Source of the DNA: Trachythela sp. YZ-2020
Lineage: Eukaryota; Cnidaria; Anthozoa; Malacalcyonacea; Clavulariidae
Length of the DNA stretch: 64,000 bases
Assembly (NCBI GenBank): GCA_016169945.1
Contig: JADLSH010000305.1
Coordinates: 186,001-250,000 of the forward strand
Direction: 5' to 3'
Translations under genes and position numbers: made by a program
Notes under the pieces: generated by a model
Databases searched by the model: none
Told to the model about the DNA's origin: nothing
What the model saw: the letters and a program-made list of their open reading frames with translations, nothing else
Shown: piece by piece, positions 32,752 through 44,470 of the stretch
Layout of the letters: every line of letters begins with the position of its first letter
Numbering within the stretch: the stretch's first letter is position 1

Positions 32752-35221
32752 TTAAAGGAGATTACATCTACCAGTTGTACTTTTCTCACTAAGTAATTGT
32801 TTCGGTCTGCCGCCACCCAAGAATGAGATCATACCTTGTGGCAAAGGGAGTTGATCAAGCAACGTCGGTCGCACACATTCCAAAATAACAACCTGGCATA
32901 AGTCCTGTAAACTCTGAATGCCAGGAATCTTGTAAAACATCAGTTCATATTCGCTTTGATCAATTATTTGTTTACGTGCTGGATACGTGGAGATGACTAG
33001 TTTCATCCCACATGCTGAAAACATGGGAAACAGCCATTGCAGCCATCTAAACTGTACGTCTGCAGCCATCCAACAAAGCGGCTCTAGCGTGCTAACATCT
33101 ATAATCAAGCATGCATCCATCCTCTCATTTACCATGTAACAATTTAAACTCAAAAACCGACCATCGGGAGAAAAAGTAATACAATTATCGTTGTCCGATG
33201 AACTGAATTTTGAAAACCTCATTTTGAATTGTGGTCTCACTGATTGCAATTGAAGAGTTGAATGTTCAAGCGTTACCACGTTCAACAAAATTATTGCCAT
33301 ATGTAATGTAAGTATAGCAACTTGATATTGACCTTTCATAATACTGGAGGGGCTTAAGGCAATGCCAAGTGGGTAACACTTGATAAAGGGCGTATTTCTC
33401 AAACGTTTTTCAAAAAGTTGCATTCGAGGTGCTAATTGATAAATAGCAATTACCGGTGTCTCGCTGTTTGGAGACTGTTGCAGAGGTCTTGTATAATGTA
33501 AAGGTCCTAACAAAACAATATGGTTTCCATCTTGTGTTAATCCGCATAACAAACTGGGCGCGCGTGGAGCACATCCTTGATATTGATATATAAAGCCATA
33601 AACTGGAAAATACCCCAAAAGAGTAGCCTCCTTTGTAACATGGTCAAACAATGTTATTTTATGTTTCTCTTTTTTAACGGGATAGTAACTCATAAGAAGA
33701 GTTAACAGTCCATTTCCACCAAGTGTCGGTTTGTTAAATGTCTCTTCGGAAGCAAAGCCGTTTCTTGTTGCTGCCTGGAATAGGGTGTAGCGCCCGATAG
33801 GGTGCTCTCTTAGGCACTGTAGACCCATCTTAAGGGAGTCAACAGAGTGTGCTGTCAATACCCGGCTCACGGTTGATTCAAAATCATCTGTGATGGCTGA
33901 TTTTAAGTAAGGCTCAATAAATGTTGCTGTGAGACTTGGATCTGAACACATAATTAGGTAACATAGATACAAGAGATGCATCATCTGTCGGACTAGTGCT
34001 GTGCAAACTCCGGGTTTTTCACCTCCGGCTCCGGCCAAAAAAACTCCGGCTCCGGGAAAAAAAACTCCGGCTCCGGCAGAAAATTTCCAGCTCCGGCAAA
34101 TTCGTGAAAATTCGAAATTTAATGGGAATTTTCAATTTCAAAGTGGAAGCACTATCTTTGTTTTTTTATTTTAACACTTATGACTGTCGTCATAGCTGTC
34201 ATCTGCATGGCGCGAGAGCGCGTTCTAATTTATGATCGACAGCCTGAGAATGTTTGACAGTAGTTTGCAGCACAAATAAGTGCCGCAGGAGTTTTACCGG
34301 AGTTGAATAAACTCCGGCTCCGGCAAAATAGGCCAAAACTCCGGCTCCGGCCCTCCGGCTCCGGCGCACAGCACTATGTCGGACATGTAATCATTGGATC
34401 TCTGTCTTAGGGGCTGTTTCTATGGAAGCCAGGCTGACCTGCTAAGTGGGATGACTTTGTCTAGTGTTGATATGAGAAAATTTCATCCCGGCAAGCAGGA
34501 TGAATTTGTCGTTTTGACATTTAAAATTGTTCTGACAGTTCTTAAAAATAGCTCACAGACAAACTGGTGGCGACATCTGTTTGAACTTTCATCCTGGCTG
34601 GCCCAGTTAGTCTGTTAGTGAGTGTTTATACAAATAAATTTTCATCCCGGTAAGCAAGACCTCGCCTTTTCAAAGCGAGATCTCAAGAACTGGGCCAGCC
34701 AGCTTGTCCATATAAATGCACAGTAATATTTACTATAAAATAAATTACACATCGAGATCTCACTAGACTGGCCCACTAAGCAAGCCAGCCTGGCTTCATA
34801 TAAACAGCCCTTTAGTGTATTCAAAACACAAGACGAACTATCAAGACAAACTAGCTTGAATCATGGGACTATACTGCATAAATTTACTGCCTATGGTTAA
34901 GGAAACAAATTATATATATGTGATTTTATGCTGATATTCTTAAATCAAATTATTAATTTATACAACAGACCATCTGTCAAGCCAAACTATGCATACAAGC
35001 TACTCTGAGTAAATATATTATGCAGACAGTTTGTTTTTCAAGACGATCTGTCTGTTTGCCACATTTATGCACAAACCAACCATCTTTAAAACTTCGTTCA
35101 TATAAGACATATATCGGTCAATTACTCAATTTGAATTTGCCTGTGTCCTGAATTTAGCGTCCCCTAGCTGCTTTAACCAGAAGAACAAACATTCTCATAC
35201 CTTTTTATAACCACAGGCCAT
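32752..35221 (-). CDS. Array copy 6: SOCS-box paralogue, probably disabled at splicing
   Basis: The second exon is open (homology from about 33945 to stop 32752) with FSPDGRFLSLNCYM, BC box SLQDLCQVVI, LPLP and the end STTGRCNLL; the first of the two tail cysteines is Gly, the CaaX cysteine is kept. The acceptor used by other copies (TTTCTAG before GTTTCAG) is changed to a sequence ending TTATGTGTTCAG; using that CAG would shift the frame to an early stop. The first exon is at 35201-35221 and has drifted to MACGYKK, donor GTATGA. A hAT element (33994-34376) and a MITE (34411-34810) lie in the intron, and a hAT element (35283-35997) sits 62 bp upstream of exon 1. Internal start codons could still give a shorter protein. 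Sequence divergence from the others is the highest in the array. Confidence 0.6.
33994..34376. mobile_element. CTCCGG-rich hAT-type MITE
   Basis: Termini TAGTGCTGTGC and GCACAGCACTA are perfect 11-bp inverted repeats, flanked by the 8-bp duplication TGTCGGAC (33986-33993 and 34377-34384). The ends carry many CTCCGGCTCCGG units in both orientations. Confidence 0.85.
34411..34810. mobile_element. MITE in intron of array copy 6
   Basis: GGGCTGTTTCTATGGAAGCCAGGCTG on the left pairs with CAGCCTGGCTTCATATAAACAGCCC on the right; inner copies of CATCCCGG and CTGGCCCAG also pair. No coding frame. Confidence 0.75.
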
Positions 35222-35282
35222 AATTCTTGCTTTGAAAAACGCTTTCGAAGGCTCTTCAAAGTATTAATGTGAGTACTCTGTG

Positions 35283-35997
35283 CAGTGCTTCCACTATTTA
35301 GTTTTGAAATTCCTTACTTTCGTGTCAAAATTTCCTTAGATTTCCTTGACCATGGAATACAATTTCCTTGAAATTTCCTTGAGAAGACTTTTAGTTATTT
35401 TACTGCTTAATAGACCCCTACCAAAGCCCTACTAACTTATCTTTAGACTGTTTAGTGTTATAGTGCTAATTTCAAAGGCATTGAAACAGTGAAATATTGC
35501 TGTAATGAATTTTGACATTTGTCAATTCAATTTGTGACAATGTGACTGTTGTGGCCGTTAGTAAGGTTGGTTCATCTTGATTGGAAAGGTCAGATTCGAA
35601 GCCGTCTGACTCTGATGTCTGACCTTCATCAACAGCAAGAGATCGCTTCATGACTTATTCATATTGCTAGACCATGCAACATGTTTGATTTCAGACATGT
35701 TGGCATTTTGCTAAGGTACCGGGGCCCCGGGTCGTGTGATACTGGTATGAGCCAAGGAAACACTATAATACTTCATGTAATAATGTTCTTAAATTGTCTA
35801 TAGATAAAAAATTGCTGCCAAATATGCCAAAAATATATTCTTATTGTTTACAACTCTGTTTACAGACTTTTGACAATATTTCCTTAGATTTCCTTGAATT
35901 TCCTTAGATTTCCTTAAATTTTTTCCATCCTTGAAAATTCCTTTTTGGGGTCAGAATTTCCTTGAAAAAGGAAATTTCCTTGAAAGTGGAAACCCTG
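35283..35997. mobile_element. hAT-type MITE upstream of copy 6 exon 1
   Basis: Begins CAGTGCTTCCACT, ends AGTGGAAACCCTG, flanked by ACTCTGTG on both sides (35275-35282 and 35998-36005). Repeated TTTCCTTGA/TTTCCTTAGA near both ends. Confidence 0.8.
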
Positions 35998-36005
35998 ACT
36001 CTGTG

Positions 36006-37079
36006 GCAACGTCAGTAAGGTGAGTAAGGTCTCTTAGACTCTTACTCTCGGCCGTTGTTCGTCGAATGTCGTAAATCGCCGTAACCATAAATCCAAAGGA
36101 GAATATATATATGATCACTGATCAGTGGATAAAACAGCATTTTACAAAATATTTTAATTACTGGTTGAATTTCAGCTAACAACTCACATAAATATGGTTA
36201 TATATAGCTCATGACAAGCTTCGGGTCTTCGAAAATTTTTTCGTATAAAACGCTACCTAGTACCCTGCTAGTACCTACACTGGCACAACGCGTTCTTGAG
36301 TTCGCCAAATCGAGGCCAGCTTACAAAACCAGTCTGTAAGATTTAATGGACTGAGTTCAGGTCGTTTCTGCTCTCCTACCTAGCAATCATGGCAGCCGGT
36401 TTAGTGAAAACATATTTATGTGGCATTTTTATAACCAAAGGCAAATACTTGGTTGCAATTTCTTCTCAAAATTAAAACGTAGCATTTCAATGAACTAACA
36501 ATCACAAGAGCATTCAACATATGCGTAGACTTCCGAGATGGAGCAGGGAGTCGATCGCAACATCCGACTTTGTTTATAGTCACATGGACAACAGTGGCGC
36601 AGTCAAGGGGGGGAGTAAGATCTCCAGAACTGTTCTTGTGAAAAGTTGAAATCAGGGCAGAAAGTGAGGGGAGGGTGCATTGTCTGGAATAACGATAAAA
36701 ATGGGTTTTTTCGTGGTTATGATTTTTCTTCTGAACTCGTCTCAGAATGCATCAAATGCTGTTCTAGAGACCCTAGAAATTCAAAATCCCCCCCGGACTC
36801 CCCTACCATTCTCGCGCAATTGGCGGTCGTGTTCTGAATCTATGTTTGTCTTGCCCCCCCCACGTCACAGATGGACAATAAGTTTTCAAAATACTTTTCT
36901 TCACTCTTCTAATTTTACTTTTTACTAATTTGGGTTTTTTTGTCGCCGGGGATATTGTTTCCGGGGATTTGATTGTTGGCGTTTTTTCCAGCGCTGGCTT
37001 TTCGTCATGTAGGGGTTTTGTCGGTATCTCAGAAGCCCTGAGAATGAGGACAAACAACCAATGCATATTAGTTAGCAGA
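36006..37079. other. Spacer between the array and PSME3IP1
   Basis: The left part holds a degraded copy of the array 5' block (CTCTCGGCCGTTGTTCGTCGAA, about 36044). A G/C-tract repeat body at about 36593-36870 resembles sequence at 22789-22960. The rest up to 37079 should contain the PSME3IP1 3' untranslated region; no further exon is seen. Confidence 0.45.
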
Positions 37080-40000
37080 CTATTTAGCTTTCGAAGTGAA
37101 GTTACTGAACAACGAGGGCAGGATGTCTGAGTCACTTGAAGAAGATTCAGAGTCACTAGAATCAGAGTAAACTCCTAAACTAGGAATATAACCAACTTGG
37201 TGCACAACTGCCGAGTTACCAAGTGTTCTGTCAGTAGTTGAAGGTTCTATTGCTGTATCCGATTTTTTATTTTCCAAGGACGAGGCTTCATGTTCGTCTT
37301 CCAAGCACGGCTTCTTACTTAAGTCCTCATTTTGTACTTTGCTGGACACTGTAGGGTTTTCATCTATAACGTAGGCAAAAAGATTGAACTCAGTTAGGTA
37401 TTAGGGCGCCCAGGGCGGGGGGGGGGAGACCCCAAGGAGCCCAGCTAAACTGTTAAAGGACCACCCAATATATTGAATTGCTTAATATTATTAAAGTGCT
37501 ACTAACTCCAAATATGATTTTTGGCATGTGTAATATTTGGATCTAATATATATTTTTAGTAAAAATCCTCATCTTGATCAACTTTTTCTCTGTCAAAGTT
37601 GCCGATATGATGTCATTAGATGAATTGTAAACTAGTTTTCCTTTGTTTTTCTTTATGCTAAAATTCACCTAATTACATCATATCCGGCAACTTTGACAGC
37701 TAGTGAATAGTTGATCAAAATGATTTTTTACTATAAAGATATATTACATTTCTTCTTAGAACGACCCAAATATTGCACATACCGAAAATCATATTTGGGG
37801 TTAGTGGCACTTTAAAGAAATTTCGTTCACTGATTATATCTGTACCTGAACTAGTTGCTAATTTATCTCCAGGTTTTTCTTCTTCGCTGCTATCGGCCTC
37901 ACTTCTGTAATGTTTAATTGAGAAAAATAATTGATCTAGAGAGCACGCGGAGGCTGCATTCCTCCGCATGCAAATTAAATATTATTTCATGCCAAAATTG
38001 TACATGCGCACTAACTATGCATTCAGTTCTGTTCAGCTGAAGAGAGAAAGACAAACTTTTGTAAATTTCTCATCCAATTTTCATCAAATTTTCATCCAAA
38101 TTGAACCAAAATTTAATCGGTTTGTCCACGTCCTCGGCTTATGGCCATAACTTTGGCCGTTTGTCCCATTTGGAAGAGGGATTCAAAATATTGCAAAACC
38201 CATAAAGATCTTTTCTGTATCGTTCTTGATATATAAAGAACATTCCACTTCAAAGTATCAAAAATAATTGTGCATTCCACCATCTTGGATATGCATATCC
38301 ATCTTCGGATATGCATGACGTCAAAACAGGATAAACTATTTTTGTATATATATTGAGCAATTCTCGTGTCATTATATAATTCTAAATTCTATTATTTTTC
38401 TACTCGTCTATTTTTATTGAACCTCCACCTAAGTAGAAGCTTTCCACTAGTATTTAGGTTATTTTTTACCAGTTTTATAACGTCTACCCCTGTTGTGACG
38501 TCATTTAATTAAACCGAATTATAAAACTAAATGGCGAATGACAGGGATGTTTTAGTCACAAATATTTCAAGTTACGTAGAATATGTAAAAGGTCTTTAGT
38601 TAGTAATTATTCTCGACGTTCTTTTAAATTGGACAAACAAAATTTTTGTTGCCAAATGTTTGAATTATTTTTTAGTTATGGTGTTCACAGACAAACAAAC
38701 GCACACACAAACAACCCCAGGTGAAAACAAATGAGGCCCTGTTTACATGAGCCCTACATGAAGGACCAGCCCTGCCAGTAGGGCTGGTTTTCAGCCCCTG
38801 TTTACATGATAACAATCACCCCTTTTGGTAGGGCTGGCTCGCTTGCGTAAACAACACTAAATGGCTTCCCTACAACTCATTTATTTTCTTACGAAGTCCA
38901 AAATCATATTTTACCGAGCCAATTTTCGAATAAAAACCAGCAGACAATTGAATATTGTTCTAGAGCTAAATATTTAAATCGAAAATGACTTCGAAAAGCG
39001 GAGTTTTACACAGATACGGCAAGTTTTTTACTCAGCCCTACTAGGAGGGCTAGCCCTTCCTGCTGCGTTTATATGGGTAATTTCCAGCCCTACCTTAGAA
39101 GCGAGATCTCGGGTAGTTAATAGCGAGATCTCGCCTCCTCTCTTAACAGGGATTTTAATTAGCTCGCGGGATCTCGCCTAGGAGGGCCAGCCCTTCATGT
39201 AGGGCTCATGTAAACAGAGTCTGAGTGGAGGTTATTATTCAATTCGACCAATCAAACAGCAAAATGGCATGAATGCCGCGGTAACTCACCTTTTTCTCTT
39301 GGTTTTAATACACCCTGCCAAGAGTTCAACTTGAGATTTCTTTTTACCCAATATTACATTTGGTTTCCTTTTCTCCTTTTCATCCGATGCAGATGCTGGA
39401 GTGACTATCGTCTGGAGATTTGCAACCTCACTCTAATATTATTGTGCTAAGAACTTTCATTAAATTGGCTATTGTGATGTTGATGAAGAAACAGGGTATA
39501 ATAAAAGCGACATGAACAGTCAGCTTTCAAAATGGCGAAAATTACAATCGAATATATTATTTGTGGGAACATGCATCTGCAAAAACCTCATTATTTTTTA
39601 GAAGTAATATACCACTAGTCGTCAATCCCATGCAATGTAACGAGTATATAAATATAATCCTTAACATGCACAAATTAGCATTATTTGCGTGTTGGCATGA
39701 ATTAGCATATTGTGGCCAGCGCTAATCCTTCGAAGTTCTTGTTCACTCTTTCAAGTAGTTTGATCCTAAAGACCAACAGCTCAGGCCTCTTTTTGTCCAT
39801 AACACAACGCTCGAAATTTAGGCCTACCAATGGTCAAAAACAGGCCGTATTTGAAAAATGGTAAGCAAAAATATTTTTGAACTGCCAAAACAAAAATATA
39901 ATCTCAGGCAAAGTTCTACATTCAAATTGTGTTGTTGTATTTCATTTGCTTAGCACCATATCCTCAATTCTTTTATAACTGGTAATACCAGAGAAATTGA

Positions 40001-43000
40001 TGAACAAAATTGAATTAACATTCATATCACAACATTCAGTCGATCGGGCCATTGTGGCAGCTACACGCTTGTAACAAGCTTGTCAACACATTGTAACTAT
40101 GTTGTCATTTTGTCAAGTTGCTATAAGGTTGTCGCTCACAACTTGTTGAATTGCAGGACGATGATGACATCATGACAAGTTGTTGGAACGACTTGTAACA
40201 AGTCTGTTGAGTCAACAACCTTGTAGCAAGTTGTCAACAAGCCGTTGAAAACTTGTTAACAAGCTGGGAACAAGCAGTGCGAACACATTCTGATAACAAG
40301 TTGTTGAAGCAGCATTGGTACAAGTCTGCTACAGGAGTACATGTTAAGGGGTTTGTTACAAGTTGTGCGTTTTTACGTGAATCATCTGGCCTGCCAAAAA
40401 GAGTCCCTCAGGCCATATTTTGTTCTATGGTAGGCGAAAGACATCAATCATTTCGTTTTCTTCTCACAGTAATTGTTGTCGGTCAAGGTGAGTTTTAAGG
40501 TCACTACGACTACGACACTATATATATATTGTCAAAAAAGGATACCCTAAATTCTTTCACTTCTGCACTAACAGCAAACCTTCTGGCATCAATCTCAGCT
40601 TGTTGTTTTGAAGCAAACTCGAGAAATGCTGCTTCATCATTGTCAATTCCACGGAACATTTTTTCTTGGTGAAAATGAAAAATTCATGCCTTAGGCTATG
40701 ATGTACACTTAAAGGCCATCTTACACAAGGCAATTTTTGCTGCGACTTGCAACGCAATTTCTGGCACAGAGGCATGTTATGTAAAAAGTAATCCTGCAAA
40801 ATTTGAGAGCTTTGACCCACGTTTTACTCGACCACCTTTTACTTTACATACCATACGATAAAGGCATGCAGAGAAGTACATGTAATGAAGTAAAGTGAAA
40901 ATATTAGAAAATGAAAAGCAGGCATTGGCGTATTTTGTAGTTAAAACCTTTTACATTATAAAACATTGCTCAGTGTCAGAAATTGCGTTGCAAGTTGCAG
41001 CAAAATCTTCCTCATGCAAGATGGTCTTTATTAGCTCTCAGTGCTCAGTGTGTTCTATAGTCAGGAATATATCTGCACGAACATTGATATTCTATATCTC
41101 TATAGATGAGTCAAATAGGATAAAACACCCTAACATAGCTTTTAAAATGGTTAAAACATGGAATATATGCTGCGCGTCTTGTAGCATAAACTACCTGGAA
41201 AATACGACAAGAACTTTGACATTTCAACCAAAGGAATTAATGTTTGTTTGATGCACAATGCCATTGAATCGATGTCTTTCCATATTCATCATTTAGACTC
41301 AGAATTTTGTGTGTGTTAAAAGTACCTTATCTTCTACCTGTCCCAGTCCCGGCATCCAGTCACACTAGTTCAGTCAACAATGCCATTTTAGTTGTAACAA
41401 TTCCCCCTGATTTCACCCTATATGTCTCAAATTTGCTCCCAACCCCGGTTCCAGACAAAGGTCCTTCGCTCATAACGTCAAAGTTCTTGTTGTATTTTCA
41501 GGCAGTTTTATCCTAATGACCCGCAGCATATCGTATATAGGCGCCCTGTTAAAGACTCCTGCATGCGGGATCAAACCCTAAAATCGGGTTTGGCATTTTT
41601 GGCGGGAAGCCGGGAAGCACATGGGATTGTTTTTGAATTTTTGGTCGAAGCGAGTGACTCGAGATTTATACGGCGATTTATGTGAAGCTTTATTATTTTA
41701 TTAAACTTTATTATTAATTGTGTGGGAAATTAATTGTTTTACGGAGGCATATAAAGTAATTTTCTACAAGGGGTTAAAAAATGCTTGAGAAATGCCGTTA
41801 GGTACGAGGTCGTACGCTCTATAACTATTAAGTTAGCGCACGGTTTATCGATGTTGACGTACGATTTTCTGAACTATAGTTTTACCTATATTATGGGCGT
41901 TTACGGAGTTTTCAAAACGTTACTCGCGAGGAAAATTGATGACGCGAAGTCGGACCAGAGAATGCTCGTTGTCTGAAGTAATTGTAGGCTAATACAAAGG
42001 AGCTGTAGTAAGTGTATGTTATCGTATGTTTCCTTAGACACTTGACGTACGCCAAGCATTTTTCGGCGTACAATCGTACGTCCATACGCCTAATTTTTAA
42101 CACCTGCTAATGGGCCCTACCTACAATGGAACCACCCGTTCAAGGACATACAATAGTCTACTTATAAGGTCTAGCTGTCATACTTATATCGTATTTCTCG
42201 TCATGCTCTTGTTGTACTTTTTCCTTCTGTTCCTGAAGTTGCTCAAACAAACTACGTGGTTCCACATCTGGACACTCTGAAATAGATTTAATTTTAAGTA
42301 ATTGGACCGTCATTCCAGAAAACATCCACACCTCCCCCATAGAGGAAATTACATGTAACCCCCCATTTCAGATGTACTGGCGTACTGGTACACCAAGTTG
42401 TATCGTAATTCCACACTCTTGCCCCGGGTATTTTGCCCCCCCCCTGCCTCCCCCTCTCGCCGGCCTTGGATTTTGGAACCCGGTACAGGTCCTTCCTTCC
42501 GAGCAGTGCCAGTCATTTTTCTGAACATTAAGATAAATGTTACACAATGCAATGGTTCGTGTCAAGGATGGCAAATATTCTTATATTATTTTAAATTAAG
42601 AAGATTTTGTTTTAGACCAATTAATTATTCAATAAATCAAAATGATCTCTTATGTAAATCAGTCATTTTTAATGTAAATTTGTTAGTTTTTCACCAATAG
42701 ATCTATATGACAACTGTCTGACACTTTGTATAAACATCATACAAATCACCAAAATGACATCATATTGTGACGTCATTAAATTTTTGTTTGAATGTCGAAA
42801 ATCTTCTTATATAATGCCTAAAATCTTCTTATAATGAATATAAGAATTAAGATTTTTTTTCTGAAAAAACGTCTTATATCCACTTCATGCAACATCTTCA
42901 GCAACGCCATTGTAATAATGTATATTAACACATGTTCCAGGGTGCATTTTATGTAAAAGCCACGCCGAAGATATGCCAGCTCTCGAACAAGGTCACACCA

Positions 43001-44470
43001 AGAGACATTTCGAAAGACGTTCAAATGGCATGCCAAACGTTAAAATCCCTACACCAAGCTTAGCCTGGGCGCAAATTACTGCCAATGAATTTATGGAAAC
43101 AGGGGCGTAGGAAGCTAAAACTTAGGGGGGCGCCCTCACAAGGCGCCACCATGGTTGGAGCTGAGCGGATCTCTAGATCGTCGGAAATGGCATTTTCAGA
43201 GTCTTCTCTACCTCTTTTGTTAAGCCCTTTCATTAATTCCTTCATTATGATTTGTGAGTCTATGCTATTTGCTGCATTTTTTTTTAAATTCAATTATTTT
43301 GGGGGGGGGGTCCGAAAGCTATTCTGCGGCTCCCATTTATAAAATATTGGGGGGTAGTGCAGCCCCCCTCGCTTCCTACGCCTCTGGATTGAAATATTTC
43401 CAGTGTGTCAATAAATAACACTGTACACTTAAAATTGAATACTTTCATACGCCAGTATGTCAAAAAGTATACGATCGTACGCCAGTTCAGGGTGCATTCG
43501 GTGTAAATGCTACGCCGAAGATACGCCAAAGCAGTTGCAACGCTACGCCAACATCCCACCCTGGCCCATTCTTCCAACTCTCACCCACGCCAGGGCGTAT
43601 GACTGTACGAGTCAGTTCTGCAAAAATTCCACACGTTTTAAGTCCATTTTTGAGAAGTTTTAAAAGTCATTCGCCGTTTAGTGACATTATTTTGGGCCGT
43701 AAACCTGTTACCGTGTTACGTCGTTTGAATCGTTTGACGTATTTATTATTTTGTTGGTATTTATGCGCCGCCAAGTTAAAAACAGCGTACTCCACTACGC
43801 CAGGAAAGACGATTGTGCGCCAGTACGCCAAGGCTTACTGTAACTCTACGCTGAAGATCTTCCGATTAGACTACACCGAATGCACTCTGGACGCCAGTAC
43901 GCCGATAATTTCTGAAGTCCACGCATGAAAAAATATTAACGCATGTTGCATTGTCCTAGCTAATAATAGATGGATTGATGGAGTCATCTCCACTATCTAC
44001 ATTCCCTTTACAGTGCATATATAAAAATGTACATTTGATTTCACTATACAATTACTTTATGGTTTCCGTATTTGGATGGCCTGATCCAAACACGCGGGAA
44101 TGTTGCGAGAGTTAAGAAAAGCGCGCGAAATCTCGAGCCGAATGCGAGTGATTTTGCTAGCTTTTCTTAACTCGAGCAACATTCCCAAGTGTTTGGATCA
44201 GGCCATCCAAACACGGAAACCATAAAGTAATTGTTTTATAAAATAACAACAACACGATAGTCTTCCGTGTTTGGATGGCCTGATCCAAACACGGGTTTCG
44301 ACCAATCAGAGCACGCGTTACATACATGTTATTTTATTATTCTTAATACCTGAAGGGTCGTCTGGTTGTCTGACTCTATCCCATTCTTCCTGCCGTTTCA
44401 CATTTATATCTTGTGCCTCTTCCTCGGTAACAAAGGACTTTATCTTTGAGTTGGATTTCTTAAAGCTCAT
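37080..44470 (-). CDS. PSME3IP1: PSME3-interacting protein 1 (FAM192A/NIP30)
   Basis: Six exons joined by consistent phases: 44470-44350, 42276-42184, 40664-40546, 39432-39290, 37904-37846 and 37363-37080; total 272 residues, against about 254 in vertebrates. Exon 1 encodes FVTEEEAQDINVKRQEEWDRV, exon 2 ECPDVEPRSLFEQLQEQKEK, exon 3 MFRGIDNDEAAFLEFASKQQ and exon 4 KKKSQVELLAGCIK, in the order of the NIP30 domain. Exon 6 carries the C-terminal IPSLGVYSDSSDSESSSSDSD, the acidic serine-rich motif that in the human protein is phosphorylated by CK2 and binds the proteasome activator PA28-gamma in the nucleus. The gene is divergent with LRRC69. Introns are filled with MITEs (37495-37811, 38735-39224, 40062-40380, 43100-43386, 43487-43890). 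Family identity is secure from motif order; exon borders are by eye. Confidence 0.85.
37495..37811. mobile_element. TTAA-flanked MITE in PSME3IP1 intron 5
   Basis: AGTGCTACTAACTCCAAATATGATTTT on the left pairs with ATCATATTTGGGGTTAGTGGCACT on the right; TTAA flanks at 37491-37494 and 37812-37815. The inner CAACTTTGACAG / CTGTCAAAGTTG arms pair as well. Confidence 0.75.
38735..39224. mobile_element. MITE in PSME3IP1 intron 4
   Basis: CTGTTTACATGAGCCCTACATGAAGG (left) pairs with CCTTCATGTAGGGCTCATGTAAACAG (right). Internal sub-repeats of CCAGCCCT / AGGGCTGG. Confidence 0.8.
40062..40380. mobile_element. ACAAGTTG-family element, copy C
   Basis: Begins TACACGCTTGTAACAAGCTTGT and ends AGTTGTGCGTTTTTACGTGA; contains GGGAACAAGCAGTGCGAACAC as in copies A and B. 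Lies in PSME3IP1 intron 3. Confidence 0.65.
40707..41038. mobile_element. TAAAGGCCAT MITE, copy in PSME3IP1 intron 2
   Basis: Left TAAAGGCCATCTTACACAAGGC...TGCAACGCAATTTCTG pairs with right CAGAAATTGCGTTGCAAGTTGCAGCAAAA...AAGATGGTCTTTA. A second copy is at 48499-48756. Confidence 0.75.
43100..43386. mobile_element. hAT-like MITE in PSME3IP1 intron 1
   Basis: CAGGGGCGTAGGAAGC and GCTTCCTACGCCTCTG are inverted termini (one mismatch). No clean 8-bp duplication remains. Confidence 0.6.
43487..43890. mobile_element. hAT-type MITE with ACGCCAGT duplication
   Basis: Termini TCAGGGTGCATTCGGTGTA and ACACCGAATGCACTCTGG, flanked by ACGCCAGT (43479-43486 and 43891-43898). Many TACGCCA sub-repeats inside. 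A related fragment (AGGGTGCATTTTATGTAAAAGCCACGCCGAAG) is near 42939. Confidence 0.75.
44049..44233. mobile_element. MITE in PSME3IP1 intron 1, plus partial copy
   Basis: CAATTACTTTATGGTTTCCG pairs with CGGAAACCATAAAGTAATTG; both arms continue into TTTGGATGGCCTGATCCAAACAC. A third arm-only copy lies at 44265-44296. Confidence 0.8.

Noticed and set aside
36646..36928. Overlapping small frames resembling those near 22789-22971
   Set aside because: The two places share a dispersed repeat, so similarity reflects the repeat and not a gene.
37715..37969. 84-codon minus-strand frame as an independent gene
   Set aside because: Its core is PSME3IP1 exon 5 with intron read-through at both ends.
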